Shown piece by piece: positions 39,120 to 51,100 of a stretch of 64,000 bases of DNA. Numbering within the stretch: position 1 is the first letter of the stretch; the number at the start of each line of letters is the position of its first letter. Origin of the DNA: Komagataella phaffii GS115 (Eukaryota > Ascomycota > Pichiomycetes > Pichiales > Pichiaceae). The position numbers and the translations under genes were made by a program. The stretch is from assembly GCF_000027005.1 (NCBI RefSeq), contig NC_012964.1, positions 1,240,001 to 1,304,000 of the forward strand, read 5' to 3'. Below the pieces are notes generated by a model, which saw only the letters and a list, made by a program, of their open reading frames with translations, was not told the DNA's origin and did no database searches.

Positions 39120-40481
39120 ATGGATCAATTAAAGGACTGGACAGATGATGCATTGTCTTGCTTGAAAGAAGCAGAGGGTATCTGTGGGTCTGCAAACAGT
39201 GAATTGGTCAAGATAAATCAAGTGCTGAGCAAGAGAGATAACCTCCTACTGAAGTTGACCTTCTTATTTGATGCTAGTAGACAGCAAATACGCTTATTGG
39301 CAATTTTGAAGGATTCATTGGTTAAGATAGTCAAGAACTACAAAACTAAAAACCATTCCTGGAGGACCAAAATCACCCGTGATTGTGAACTATTAAGGAG
39401 TGTGCTAGACACCTTGCATAAGATCGAACTGGAACCAAGTTTCAGATCAACCCAGGGCAATAAGGCGCTGAGCTTGTATCATTTTGTAAGCGATGACAAG
39501 ATAGATGAATTATTCAATGGTGTTGATGATATATTGAGAGAGAGTACCGATCTCTATGGCAGAGACGAGATTGACAATAATCTAGCTGACATATCGAGGG
39601 AGATTGAAGGGTACGGAAAGGAGCTGGAAGTTAGGTATGCCGAATTTATTTTAAATGAAGTCCCAGATACGCCATCAAAGGGAAACAAGAAGAATTCTGC
39701 CAACCACGATAATATAATCACTAAGTTAATAACCAGCAATAATGAATTGGAGACGGACATGGCATCGCTTCTGGAAAGTTTGACAAACCATTTTGATCAA
39801 TGTAAGAAAGGTCAAGATCTATTATCAAAGCCACATTCTGAAGACCAAAAGAGGGAATTGCTTCAAGTACTGGAGAACGATTCATTGGAGCTTCCGTATG
39901 TTATAAACATACTAAACCAGGACTACCAATCATTGAAGACTAATTGTTCGCATTTACAGAGCATTACAAACAAATTCAGCATTTTTTATAACAACTTTAC
40001 TGCTCAGTTCATGGTACGTCTTAAACTTTTTGGAGAAGTAAAGCTCCAGCAAGGTTTAAATATCATTACTAAAAAGGCCCAAAGGGTCGAAATCTTGTTA
40101 GAGAAAGCTTTTGAATATGAACAAAGTGTGGTCGGTCTGATTGACTATTACACAAACTTTGTTTCGTCATATCGAAGTTTGATCCTGGAGATTGAGCGTC
40201 GTCGAAAAATCAATGATCAAGTAGAAGCGGCAGTCTCAAGATTTCGTAAAGAATTGCAATCGATAGAAGAGAAGGAAAGAACTAATAGAGAGGATTTTTT
40301 AATACAGCATGCTGATTACTTACCACAAGATATCATTAGCCCTAATCTTTTGGATGGATCACAAGGAATTTTGTTCAAAATGTTGCCTACGGTTGGCGTT
40401 GAGTTCAACCGGGAGCCTTTGCCAAAGATCTCGCGTCGTGGGCTAGAGGAAGCACGCATTGCAATACTGGGAAGGAAGTAA
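39120..40481 (+). CDS. ATG17: Autophagy scaffold protein Atg17
   Basis: Scaffold of the Atg1 kinase complex at the pre-autophagosomal structure, binding Atg13, Atg29 and Atg31. 453 residues (yeast 417), mostly helical and coiled coil as expected for the S-shaped Atg17 dimer. The start is the ATG of MDQLKDWTDDALSCL; the longer open frame begins upstream without an ATG. The C-terminal region (LLDGSQGILFKMLPTVGVEF) fits the fungal APG17 family. Sequence and length agree with what I recall for Komagataella Atg17. Confidence 0.88.
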   Translation: MDQLKDWTDDALSCLKEAEGICGSANSELVKINQVLSKRDNLLLKLTFLFDASRQQIRLLAILKDSLVKIVKNYKTKNHSWRTKITRDCELLRSVLDTLHKIELEPSFRSTQGNKALSLYHFVSDDKIDELFNGVDDILRESTDLYGRDEIDNNLADISREIEGYGKELEVRYAEFILNEVPDTPSKGNKKNSANHDNIITKLITSNNELETDMASLLESLTNHFDQCKKGQDLLSKPHSEDQKRELLQVLENDSLELPYVINILNQDYQSLKTNCSHLQSITNKFSIFYNNFTAQFMVRLKLFGEVKLQQGLNIITKKAQRVEILLEKAFEYEQSVVGLIDYYTNFVSSYRSLILEIERRRKINDQVEAAVSRFRKELQSIEEKERTNREDFLIQHADYLPQDIISPNLLDGSQGILFKMLPTVGVEFNREPLPKISRRGLEEARIAILGRK

Positions 40482-40565
40482 CAGGCGTAAAGTGGGGTAG
40501 TTTTTTTTAGTCTATAGGGTAAATTAAAAGGGGTTTATATACATTTTGTGTTCATAAGTGACCCA

Positions 40566-41951
40566 TCACTGATACGAGCGTACGAGTTCCTGGAATAGTT
40601 CCCGAACCTCCTCCACGGTTTTAGTTGTCACTTTTCTGCTATCTCTTGACCGCAAAGAAATCACGTTATTTTCAAGCTCCTTGTCTCCAACGAGAATGAT
40701 ATAGCTGTAGCTTTTGTTTAAAGCATCTCTAGTACGGTACCCAACAGTTTCAGCCCTTGAGTCAATATCGATATCAAATTGGTGGTTCACCAAGTCGTCT
40801 AACGTTTCGTAATCGTTTGAACGGCCAGATAAGAGATCACGTACTTCATTTGCTTTTCCCACATGGGAGGAATTTATAGGAATGATAACTGCTTGGCGAG
40901 GATTCATCCAAAAGGGCCATTTTCCTTGATAATGGTCAATCAAAAGAGCCATAAACCTCTCTATAGAACCGAAAACTGCCCTGTGGATCATTATGGGAGG
41001 CTTGAAGTCACCTTCATGGGGTCTATACTTGAGTTCGAATCGATGTGGTAGTTGAAAATCCAACTGTATAGTTCCGATTTGATGTTCCCTTGAGTAATTA
41101 TCCCGTGACAGAATATCAATCTTGGGTCCGTAAAAGGCCCCGTCACCTTCTCTAATAGACCAGCTTGAAGGAGCAACTTGATCTAAGACTGACTTAAGCT
41201 GGGTTTCGGCAGAATTCCACTCTTCCAAAGTTCCAACATAATTATCAGGACGAGTCGATAACATCAAGGTATAATCTGATAGACCAAAAACTCCGTATAC
41301 TAGTTTTATCAAATGTAGGGTTTTCATAATTTCAGCACTAATCTGTTCCTGCGTGCAAAAAATGTGCCCATCATCCTGATGGAAACGTCTCACTCTTGTC
41401 AGTCCCGTTAAAGCTCCACTAGCTTCGTTCCTGTGCAACGAAGACCAGTCACTATAACGTATTGGTAATTCGTTGATGCTTCTATCAAATCTTTTATAAA
41501 TTAAACAGTGGCCAGGACAATTCATTGGTTTTAAGCCAAAGGTTTCTTCATCTTTGGCGTCGCCATGGGATACTTCGTTTCCTTCCACACGATACATGTC
41601 CTCTTTGTAGTTATCCCAATGTCCAGAAATTTCCCAAAGTTTTTTCTTGTAAATTAAAGGTGTGATGACCTCATCAAAACCATGCTTCTTTTGCTGAATT
41701 TTCATGAATTGGACCAGTTTATTGAAAAGTCTAGTTCCATGAGGTAAAAAGAATACTGACCCTGGAGAGTTACTGTCAATCATGTAAAGCTGCTGTTTAA
41801 GAGCTATCGACATGTTATTGGTCGCACTGGAGGCAGGAGCTTCATTGGAGTAGCATTTTATGAAATTAGAATACTTGGGTTTGGGTATCCTTGTGAATGA
41901 CGTTAGGCAGTTTCTAGGTGGTTTGATCATGAACTGAAGTGAATATTTCAT
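40566..41951 (-). CDS. MST1: Mitochondrial threonyl-tRNA synthetase
   Basis: Charges mitochondrial tRNA-Thr. 461 residues, the length of yeast Mst1 (462), lacking the long N-terminal editing domains of the cytosolic enzyme. Class II motifs are visible: motif 1 region PGSVFFLPHGTRLFNKLVQF, the zinc-binding segment MNCPGHCLIYK, motif 2 HRNEASGALTGLTRVRRFHQ followed by DDGHIFC, and motif 3 FGSIERFMALLIDHY. A C-terminal anticodon-binding domain starts near residue 360. The N-terminal ~45 residues are basic and Ser/Thr-rich, as for a mitochondrial presequence. Divergent from CDC73. Confidence 0.93.
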   Translation of the reverse strand: MKYSLQFMIKPPRNCLTSFTRIPKPKYSNFIKCYSNEAPASSATNNMSIALKQQLYMIDSNSPGSVFFLPHGTRLFNKLVQFMKIQQKKHGFDEVITPLIYKKKLWEISGHWDNYKEDMYRVEGNEVSHGDAKDEETFGLKPMNCPGHCLIYKRFDRSINELPIRYSDWSSLHRNEASGALTGLTRVRRFHQDDGHIFCTQEQISAEIMKTLHLIKLVYGVFGLSDYTLMLSTRPDNYVGTLEEWNSAETQLKSVLDQVAPSSWSIREGDGAFYGPKIDILSRDNYSREHQIGTIQLDFQLPHRFELKYRPHEGDFKPPIMIHRAVFGSIERFMALLIDHYQGKWPFWMNPRQAVIIPINSSHVGKANEVRDLLSGRSNDYETLDDLVNHQFDIDIDSRAETVGYRTRDALNKSYSYIILVGDKELENNVISLRSRDSRKVTTKTVEEVRELFQELVRSYQ

Positions 41952-42202
41952 TCGTTCCCATTAAGTAGTCGAGAAAAATGTTGATTGATTAGTGGAGCAG
42001 TGATATGATTACATCTGGAAACAGACTATCTTTCAAAGGGTTTTGCCTTAATTAATACAATCAGTACATACTGGTGCAAAAAGGTTAAGTCAGGATAGTT
42101 GTAGTGTATATAGATGAAATCCTAGGGTGTTTCTTTACTTCACCTAACCAAGTCTCTCAAGTTGACATCCAACATCCCAACGCGAATCGTTCTGAAATCT
42201 GA

Positions 42203-43348
<1,146 letters not shown>

Positions 43349-43575
43349 GCCAAAATAAAGAACTGGTGTATAGTAGAAGAATATTGTATTCATTACGCCC
43401 TCGAAGGTGGAGACAGGGAGACAGGAAGGCGACAGCAGAGGGCAACCTACTCCTGAGCTTCTAGCGAATATCGCAAGAAAGATTAATTTCCAGAAACCCT
43501 GCCTTCCTCCTCTAGTTAAGCTTTTTGTGAAGTAAATTGTTAGTCGGCCAAATTGGCCATTCTTTTTTAGTCAAA

Positions 43576-45360
43576 ATGATGATTACAAGAGCAATTATGC
43601 GAAGGCCGATGATGTTTCGGCCCATAACTCATCTACCTATACCAAGATTAATCTATCAAATGAAGGGAAGGTGCTACACTATCAAGAATGAGCCAAAGCC
43701 TGAGATTCCCAAGTTTAAGGCTAACTTGCCACCAGATAAAAATTTGAAACAGCAAATAAAGGCGGATCTCAAGAAAGAGACTATAACTACAGAACCTTCC
43801 AAGGTTCACCTCCCCACCAAAGAGGAGCTATTGCGATCGGCTAGGAATTCCCTTGAAAGATTGAAGGTGAGATTCAAATGGCTTCTGATCAGAAGCTACC
43901 GGCCCTTCAATACGGATGATTTCAGTGCTTTTTTTTCTTGGATTGTGGTAGGTAATTTGGCCCTTTTTGTTTTTGCATCAACAACTTTTGTTTCACTGGT
44001 ATTATACACAATAAACACAGTATTTGCTCAAGAATTTGTCGCCAGAATGCTAGGAAATTTCATTACTAAAAGTACTAATTTAACTGTGGTGTTTGAAAAT
44101 GCTGTTGTTCCAAGTTGGAGAGACGGGAAGATATCTTTCAGGAATTGTTTCGTAAGCAGACGGCCTCGAGGCGTCATTATTTTTGAAAAGGGTTCTCAGG
44201 CAGCAGCAGCGGCAGCAGCTGAAAAGCAAGCTGCGAACAATGGAGAGACTTCACAGAATGAACCAATAGACGATGGGAACTATACCCAGTTTGATCTAAC
44301 GATTAAAGAAGTCAATATTTCGTTATCATTTAAAAAATGGGTCAATGGTAGAGGTATCATTGACGAGGTTGAAGTGAAAGGAATGCGAGGCGTAGTCGAT
44401 CGTTCACATGTTTATTGGAAAGAGGGAGATTCCGCCCTTAACTACAAGAATGTTTATCAACCCGGGGATTGGGAAATTGAAAACTTTCGAATGGAAGATG
44501 TTCTTTTTACTTTGAAACAACCACTAGGATTCCGAGTTTTTGATGTTTCGATCTACTCTGCCGATATTCCATTATTAAGAAAAAATTGGTTATTTTATGA
44601 CTTACTGAACTCAAATAACGTCAACGGGTCATATGATGGGTCGTTGTTTGCTATACACAACTTACAGAAAAAGGATGATTTTGAGGGGGTTGTGGATAAC
44701 TCACCAATCCCTTCGACTCCAAATTCATCTTCGATTTCCTGGAGAAGGGTTACAAGATTTAGAGTCGATAACCTGAATTTGGATCATTTGAACGAGGGAG
44801 TTGAAGGTCCATTTGGATGGATTCACAGCGGTTCCGTTGACATGATTGCTGATGTTATGTCTCCTGAAGAGAATCAGTTTAATGTTTCGGAGGTGGTCCA
44901 GGCCATTGCTCTTAGTATCAAAAAAGAAGCAAGGCGGGCAAGCAAACGAGACTATAAAGAGGAACCAGACGAGGAAACGATTAAGAACGACCTAACAAAG
45001 TACTTTGTTTTGGACTTCCAATTGAAGTTGAATAATCCAAGGGCTTCTGTACCTCTTTTCACCGAGGAACTGTCCTATGTCAACAACGCTCTGATTCGAC
45101 CTATTGTCGCGTACATTAACTCCCGAAACACATTTATTCCAATCAAATGTCGTGTGGTAAAGAAACTTTCGGATTTTGATGGCTCTTGGACTATCTACGA
45201 CTCATTACTTATGGATGATCTTCAAGCTGAAGTTTATGATGCTTTTGTTGATTACGTCGCCGATGAAAACGCTAGAAGTGAGAGGGCTAAAAAGGTTGGT
45301 TTCTGGTCCTTACAACTGTTCCTCCACCTAATTCTGTGGAGCGTGGGAACAATAGCATGA
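43576..45360 (+). CDS. MDM31: Mitochondrial inner membrane protein Mdm31/Mdm32 family
   Basis: Inner-membrane protein for mitochondrial shape and nucleoid stability; in yeast Mdm31 and Mdm32 form complexes and affect cardiolipin levels. 594 residues (yeast Mdm31 579). A basic N-terminus rich in Met/Arg serves as presequence (MMITRAIMRRPMMFRP). A conserved block follows: RFKWLLIRSYRPFNTDDFSA, FFSWIVVGN, a membrane helix, then FVARMLGNFITKSTNLTVVF and a second hydrophobic stretch at the C-terminus (SLQLFLHLILWSVGTIA). A short poly-Ala run lies near 215-222. The start chosen is the first ATG; Mdm31 is preferred to Mdm32 by recall only. Confidence 0.82.
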   Translation: MMITRAIMRRPMMFRPITHLPIPRLIYQMKGRCYTIKNEPKPEIPKFKANLPPDKNLKQQIKADLKKETITTEPSKVHLPTKEELLRSARNSLERLKVRFKWLLIRSYRPFNTDDFSAFFSWIVVGNLALFVFASTTFVSLVLYTINTVFAQEFVARMLGNFITKSTNLTVVFENAVVPSWRDGKISFRNCFVSRRPRGVIIFEKGSQAAAAAAAEKQAANNGETSQNEPIDDGNYTQFDLTIKEVNISLSFKKWVNGRGIIDEVEVKGMRGVVDRSHVYWKEGDSALNYKNVYQPGDWEIENFRMEDVLFTLKQPLGFRVFDVSIYSADIPLLRKNWLFYDLLNSNNVNGSYDGSLFAIHNLQKKDDFEGVVDNSPIPSTPNSSSISWRRVTRFRVDNLNLDHLNEGVEGPFGWIHSGSVDMIADVMSPEENQFNVSEVVQAIALSIKKEARRASKRDYKEEPDEETIKNDLTKYFVLDFQLKLNNPRASVPLFTEELSYVNNALIRPIVAYINSRNTFIPIKCRVVKKLSDFDGSWTIYDSLLMDDLQAEVYDAFVDYVADENARSERAKKVGFWSLQLFLHLILWSVGTIA

Positions 45361-45569
45361 GTTAATGCTCTGTATATATTTTATGATATGAATAATGAAA
45401 TTTAAAAGTGAATGGTGATCCTCCTGCTAATAACTAGTAAGTAGCCTGATCATGTTTACAGTGGAATATTTCGTAATCCTCCTCGACTGGAGAATTTACC
45501 CCTAAATTACATCACACATTTACCATACCCACATACTTCAGCCACACTATCAAGCGTAGTGCTGGATTC

Positions 45570-46010
45570 ATGAATCAGGTTGACCGAAGACCATCGGGAT
45601 TGGCTGAACTGTCCACCAAGGATCAGAAACTCGATGTCAGGGCTCATCAGAGAACCTATGAAGGCGCTTACTTGAGGAGCAGCATTGGTGCTCTATCATT
45701 TAGCATCATTGTGATCAAGATCTTCAGTAAAGAGTTCATTGTAATAGGCATAATATTCACCATATACGGGCTACTTCTTTTCCTCGTCAGCTTGCTACGT
45801 ACGAGGAACATGGATCTCTACTTTTTAGCAGATGATAAAGAAGGAAAGAGCGTGGTTCCTGGAACACAGGATAACAATTCACTTGAGAATGAGGCAGAGA
45901 TAACCGAGGAGGACACTTACTTTAAAACCAGTGGAAATATTGTTCTTCTGTTAACCGCTATCACTAGTGTGTGCTATGTATTACTTTTTGTGTTCCTGCA
46001 GAGAATATAG
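45570..46010 (+). CDS. Small DUF202-like membrane protein
   Basis: 146 residues with three hydrophobic segments (about 39-55, 57-75 and 122-142). The stretch DVRAHQRTYEGAYLRSSIGA followed by two helices resembles the DUF202 pattern, in which a conserved RTYLAWLRTS-like motif precedes paired helices. A hydrophilic acidic loop (80-118) separates helices 2 and 3. Function is unknown; related yeast DUF202 domains occur in Vtc1-like and other vacuolar proteins. Convergent with the next gene, 38 bp between stops. Confidence 0.65.
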   Translation: MNQVDRRPSGLAELSTKDQKLDVRAHQRTYEGAYLRSSIGALSFSIIVIKIFSKEFIVIGIIFTIYGLLLFLVSLLRTRNMDLYFLADDKEGKSVVPGTQDNNSLENEAEITEEDTYFKTSGNIVLLLTAITSVCYVLLFVFLQRI

Positions 46011-46048
46011 TATCGTTCCGGGGGATATATATTGCCTCGTGAGCGTTG

Positions 46049-46999
46049 TTACTGTTGCAAAACAATATCTTCCAAAATGGATGCTGAATCATCGTTGATA
46101 TGTGTCACTGTTGTCTGTGGAAAGGCGGTGGTGGTACTCAGAACGGACGATGCAAATGACGTTCCTGGGGAATGACACACCGAGTTCCTGGTAATATTGG
46201 CTAATTGATTTATCTTTAAAGAGACTTCGTTGGATTCTGCTTTGTCCTTCTTCGGACTCACAGATCTCACTGGTGACAAAGATTGTCTTGGAGTGTATGG
46301 ATTTCGTTCTGCATACTTTTGAAGCATGGAGTTTCTTCCCCAAAATTCTGGTTTAAGTCCCTTACTGGGTGTATCATTTCCTTCATCATCATCATTATCA
46401 TCATCCAAAGTATTAATAGATTGCAGTACTTTCTCCAACGAGTCGGTACTTGTATTCAAACTTCCATTTTCACTCTTTGGTGTGGGAGTTGTTTCTGTTG
46501 CTGTGGTTCGTATAGATGTATCAGTCTTTGTTCTCTCTTGCACCGCTGGATCTTTGTCTACCTCCACATCATGATCCCCCAATTCAAAAGTCTGTTCTTG
46601 ATAGATTGAGGACCCATTGACAGGGTTCAAATCTGCTGTCCTGAATTTCTGCTGTTCATTCAACCCTTTGTAGAGATCTGAGATTCCTCCCAACATTAGC
46701 AGGGATACATAATAGAAGAAAACTCCTAGCACAGCAATGAATATAATAAGACCAGCACAGTTGATAAATCCACTATCAAATGTCAACTGTTCCATTATCT
46801 CCTGATACGGTTGACGTATTTCAAGGTTGCGGGTATCGGTGTATGTCAATTCAACCAGGGAGGTATTGTCCTGTTTCTGTGCTATCTTTATTGGGGTATT
46901 CACAGGAGCGTCCAAGAGATTTAAATGACGAACTGCAAAAAACGAAATCAAAGGTAGAATTAAATAGTAGATTGTCAGTGCAAGTAAAGGTGCCCCCAT
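46049..46999 (-). CDS. Unrecognised two-helix membrane protein with phospho-site-rich tail
   Basis: 316 residues. Hydrophobic segments lie at about 4-24 and 80-104, with a 55-residue hydrophilic loop between. The ~210-residue tail is hydrophilic, with an Asp/Asn run (DDDNDDDEGND) and a basic stretch holding several Ser/Thr-Pro sites (NPYTPRQSLSPVRSVSPKK), as expected for a proline-directed kinase target. I do not recognise a family. The frame is long, begins at an ATG, and its tail composition is protein-like, so it is probably real. Confidence 0.65.
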   Translation of the reverse strand: MGAPLLALTIYYLILPLISFFAVRHLNLLDAPVNTPIKIAQKQDNTSLVELTYTDTRNLEIRQPYQEIMEQLTFDSGFINCAGLIIFIAVLGVFFYYVSLLMLGGISDLYKGLNEQQKFRTADLNPVNGSSIYQEQTFELGDHDVEVDKDPAVQERTKTDTSIRTTATETTPTPKSENGSLNTSTDSLEKVLQSINTLDDDNDDDEGNDTPSKGLKPEFWGRNSMLQKYAERNPYTPRQSLSPVRSVSPKKDKAESNEVSLKINQLANITRNSVCHSPGTSFASSVLSTTTAFPQTTVTHINDDSASILEDIVLQQ

Positions 47000-48197
47000 T
47001 TTGGTCTATATTAAGGTGGATTTGGGTTTGAACTCTCTTAACTTGAGAGCGTTTCGATATTGTTTTGATTGCGATCTGTCAGATATTTTTCAAGAAGGAT
47101 TCGAGCCAGTCACCCGAGGCTTACCTAACTGTATGGGGTCAAGTCAGTCAGTGGGGAAATGAACCGGTGAAGGGCTCTAGACCTACAATAAGTTTAAACA
47201 AAAATTAAGGCGAAGGAGCAACGAAACTTAGGCCAGTCGTTACTTTTTGCAAGATAACCATTGGAAATACCCAGTAGCTACATTGAATCGTTTGCAAGAT
47301 GATAATTTATGAATCTACAGATTTGAATTTTGAACCAGTCAATCTGTTTAAGGAATGGAGAAATACGCTTCTCAGTCAAGGATGTGGCCCAAACTGTTGA
47401 TTAAAATACAGTATACAAACGAATGGCTGGCAGTGCTCGGCTCATTCTAGCTTTTTACTGGTGTCACTGGTGAACAATTCAAGTGAATAGGGGCCGTTGC
47501 ATTTCTGAGTCCTTTGGTATACTTAAGGCCCTGCGTCTTTTCTGACCTATAATTCTAGTAATTCGATGGAGCGTAGAGGTTAAGTTCTGTGACTTAGTTA
47601 AGAGGCTAATAATAGCAGAGAAAATACAAGAGTTCTCCATGCCATTAGGTAAGGGAATAAATAGAAGTGTGAAGCTTCAAGTTCAGCGATTTTAAATAAT
47701 AACAGGATCTAGACAAGAACCGAAATTGTTAGGCCAATGCAAGCTATACGTCTCAAACACGAAACACTGCTCTTCCACAGGAACGTTTCTCGTTAACTCT
47801 AACACCAATTAGGGAAACACTTTTAGATTAGACTTCTACTATCGTTTCCGCCTCGCCAAAAAATGTTACATCAGATGTGCGGCGTCATGTCTCTCTAATT
47901 TGTGCTTTTTCCTTTACTCATAGAGGCAGGTAGACTTAAAATATTTGAAAGCAATTCCCCCAGACGATACACATTATCTAGCAGCATCACTCGATTTTCT
48001 TCACATTTCTAAAGCAAATATATTCTACGTTTCGCCCTTTTAATTAGGTACAGACTACTAACTTACAGAATGGAAGAACATATTGCGTGTACTACACAAC
48101 AAGGAACATCTTCTGATTCTTCCGATGCCCATGGTTCAATAGTTCTAAGACAATCTGGAAAAACCACTGATTTGATTCCTGGAGAAATCAAACGGAA
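47000..48197. other. Upstream region and probable spliced leader of the importin gene
   Basis: 1.2 kb between divergent genes. No long frame is present. A strong intron signature lies inside (donor near 47649, acceptor at 48068). An ATG at 48070 opens a 70-codon frame that overlaps the importin start out of frame and is treated as an upstream ORF. No tRNA fold or other RNA gene was recognised. Confidence 0.5.
47649..48068 (+). other. Putative 420-nt intron in the importin 5' leader
   Basis: Donor GTAAGG at 47649, perfect yeast branch site TACTAAC at 48056-48062, acceptor TTACAG ending at 48068. The branch site and acceptor resemble those of the TRP5 intron in this window. Joining the flanks does not extend the importin frame, so it would be a 5' UTR intron. 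Only the 3' half is strong; the donor is the best of few choices. Confidence 0.5.
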
Positions 48198-51100
48198 ATG
48201 GACGTTGAAGTTTTACATTCCTGTTTTGTGGGGACACTCCAAGCCGATGAAGGCATCAGAGCAAATGCTGAGGGTCAGTTGAAAGAGTTGGAAAAAAATT
48301 TTGGGTTCTTGGGTGCATGCTTGGATATATTGAACGAAGAAGGAGTCAGCACGGATACGAAAAGGGCCTGTGTAACATACTTTAAGAATCGAATTGTGAA
48401 GAACTGGGGTAACTCTCAGGCTATAGATCATGATGAAAGGCCGATAATTAGAGAACGTCTGGTTCAAGGGTTAATCAACAACGAAAGATTTGTTCAGAAT
48501 ATGCTGTTCCCGGCCCTTAGTACAATACTTGCCTATGATTATCCCAAGTCTTGGCCAGAGTTTCTACCCCTAACAATCAATCTGCTCAATGATACAGCCA
48601 ATCAGAATGCAGTTTTTGCAGGTATTGTATGCCTCAGTGAAATATGTAGAAGTTATAGGTGGTCTGAGAATGCAAGTCGAAGTTCCAGCCTAGATCCCAT
48701 CATTATGAAAACGTTTCCTGGAATACTAACTATTGCAAATTCATTATTGGAAGTTGACACAGATACCGTTCTAGTCGGTGAAATGCTAAAGCTCATTTTA
48801 AAATGTTATAAGTTTGCCACCTATTATGACCTTCCAGAACCACTAAGGACGGAGAGTAGTATATATGGATGGGGCACACTACATGTTAGGATTATTCAAA
48901 AACAACTTCCTGCCTCCGTAATGGCAAAAGATGAAGATGAAAGAGTTAGAAGTCCGTATGTGAAGGCTCAAAAATGGGGATTTAACAACCTGACGCGAGT
49001 GTTCACAAGATATGCATCCAACAACCTGTCCCAAAAGTTTGATTATCCTGAATTTAAAACAGTGTTTATCAACCATTTTGCCCCTGAGCTCATCAAAACA
49101 TATTTCCAGATCATAGGCCAATGGAGGGAGGGCTCCAAATGGCTCTCCCCTGCGTGTCTCTACGGCCTAGTCGAGTTTATTGAATACTGCATACCCCAAA
49201 AGGATACTTGGAGGCTTATCAAACCATCTGTCAATGATTTGATAGCTCATTTTGCGTATCCTCTTTTAATTCCTTCGGACTCGTTGTTGGAGCTTTTTGA
49301 GAGCGACCCTTACGAGTATATCCATATGATATTAAATGTTTATGACTCGACGACGTCTCCTGCTATGGCTGTGGTGTCTTTGTTGTACACACTACTGCAA
49401 AAACGCTCAAAGTCATGTTTAGAGTTAGTCATGCAACTTATCTATGAGAAGCTGACCTCTCTGGAGGATGATAACTCACTGGAGGGTGCAAAACAGAGAG
49501 AGGGCGCTTTTAGATTACTGGGCGCAATTGCTCATAAACTGGTGAAGAGGAACTGTGTTTTCTATCCTCAGATAGAACAGTTTTTGGCGACGTTTGTTTT
49601 TCCGTACTTTAATTCTCCATACGGGTTCTTGAATGCAAGAACATGCGAAGTTGCTACTAAATTTGACGGCTTGGAATTTCAAAATAAAGAGAACTTAGCT
49701 ACTTTATATCGAGGGGTAGTCAATTGTTTCCAGAATGAAACTGATTTACCTGTACAGCTGGAGGGAGCTTTAGGTATTCAAACCTTTATTGATGCTCCTG
49801 AATTTAAAGAGGCACTTGAACCAATTATTCTTCCAACCATGCAAAAATTACTCAACCTTTCAAACATTATGGAGACTGATACGATCTCTGCTGTGATTCA
49901 AAACTTGGTTGAGAATTATGCTGAGCAATTACAACCGTTCGGTCTAGAATTGATGGATAAACTGACTGAACAGTTGTCAAGACTATTAGTTGAGATAGAA
50001 ACATCTACAGAACAAGATGATAATACAGAGAAAGAAATGGTTGTTCTAGGAACTTTGAACACCATCATAACTGTTCTACTGTCGTTTGAAAATTCGAAGG
50101 AGACTATCTTACAATTGGAACAATCATTTTATCCAGCAATCGAATATTGTCTAAAGAATGGAATGCAAGATTTCTTCACTGAAGTTGCAGAGCTGATCGA
50201 AAACTCAACATTCTTAACGAGATCAATTTCGCCGCTAATGTGGCAGGTTTTCGAGCTAGTTATGAATACTTTTGAGAATGGAACTGGAAAGTTTTATCTT
50301 TCCGACTTTGTCCCAGCTTTGAAAAATTATCTGACTTTCGGAGCCGAAGTATTCAAGAAGAATGCTCATTATAACAATGCTATGATGAAACTCATTATTT
50401 CTTCGTTTGAAGATGCCCTCGACAACAACGATTTAGATGAAGAGCAGTTGTCAATTGCATGCAACCTCGCTTTCACCTTTGTATTATGTTTGGGAGAGGA
50501 TTCTAAGCCATTCCTCCCAACATTGCTAAAAACCACCATTGCCATGTCTAATCTCAAAGTCAGAACCTATGAATGTAAGGTGTTTCTCAATGATGTTGTC
50601 TTGGCTTGCTTTGTTCATGATATCCAAGGAACACTCCAGTCTTTGCTTGAGTCCCAAACACTATACCCTCTGTTAACTCATTGGTTTGACCTGTCACAGC
50701 ATTTGTTCAGAGTATTTGACCTGAAACTTTCGTTGATCGCTGCGATGAGCATAATCAATCTCCCAAGGGACTTTTTGATCCAGACAAAGCTTGATTCTCT
50801 CCTTCCTAACTTTGGACTTATGATTTCTTCTCTACTCAGAAAGCTACCCGATGCCATTACGAACTTGACTAAACAGAGAGAGGAATACGATGAAACTCTT
50901 TTGGCATCTGCGTCATCAAAAGCTGAAGATGAGTTTTTACAGGAACCAGAAGGCGATGATGATGATGACCACCCTGATGTTCTCAAGGATGATTATCTTC
51001 AATTCTTGCAAACTGCTCAATCTAAGGATGATGTAGATGAATTCACGATGGTTGATGATCCCCTTACAACGACACCTCTTGATTCAGTAGATGTGTTTGG

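Noticed and set aside
47098..47115. tRNA T-arm look-alike (GGCTCGAATCC on the minus strand)
   Set aside because: No TTC in the loop position and no acceptor, D or anticodon stem around it. A similar string near 34740 fails for the same reason.
48070..48282. 70-codon frame as an independent gene
   Set aside because: It overlaps the secure importin start out of frame and has no recognisable similarity; kept as an upstream ORF only.
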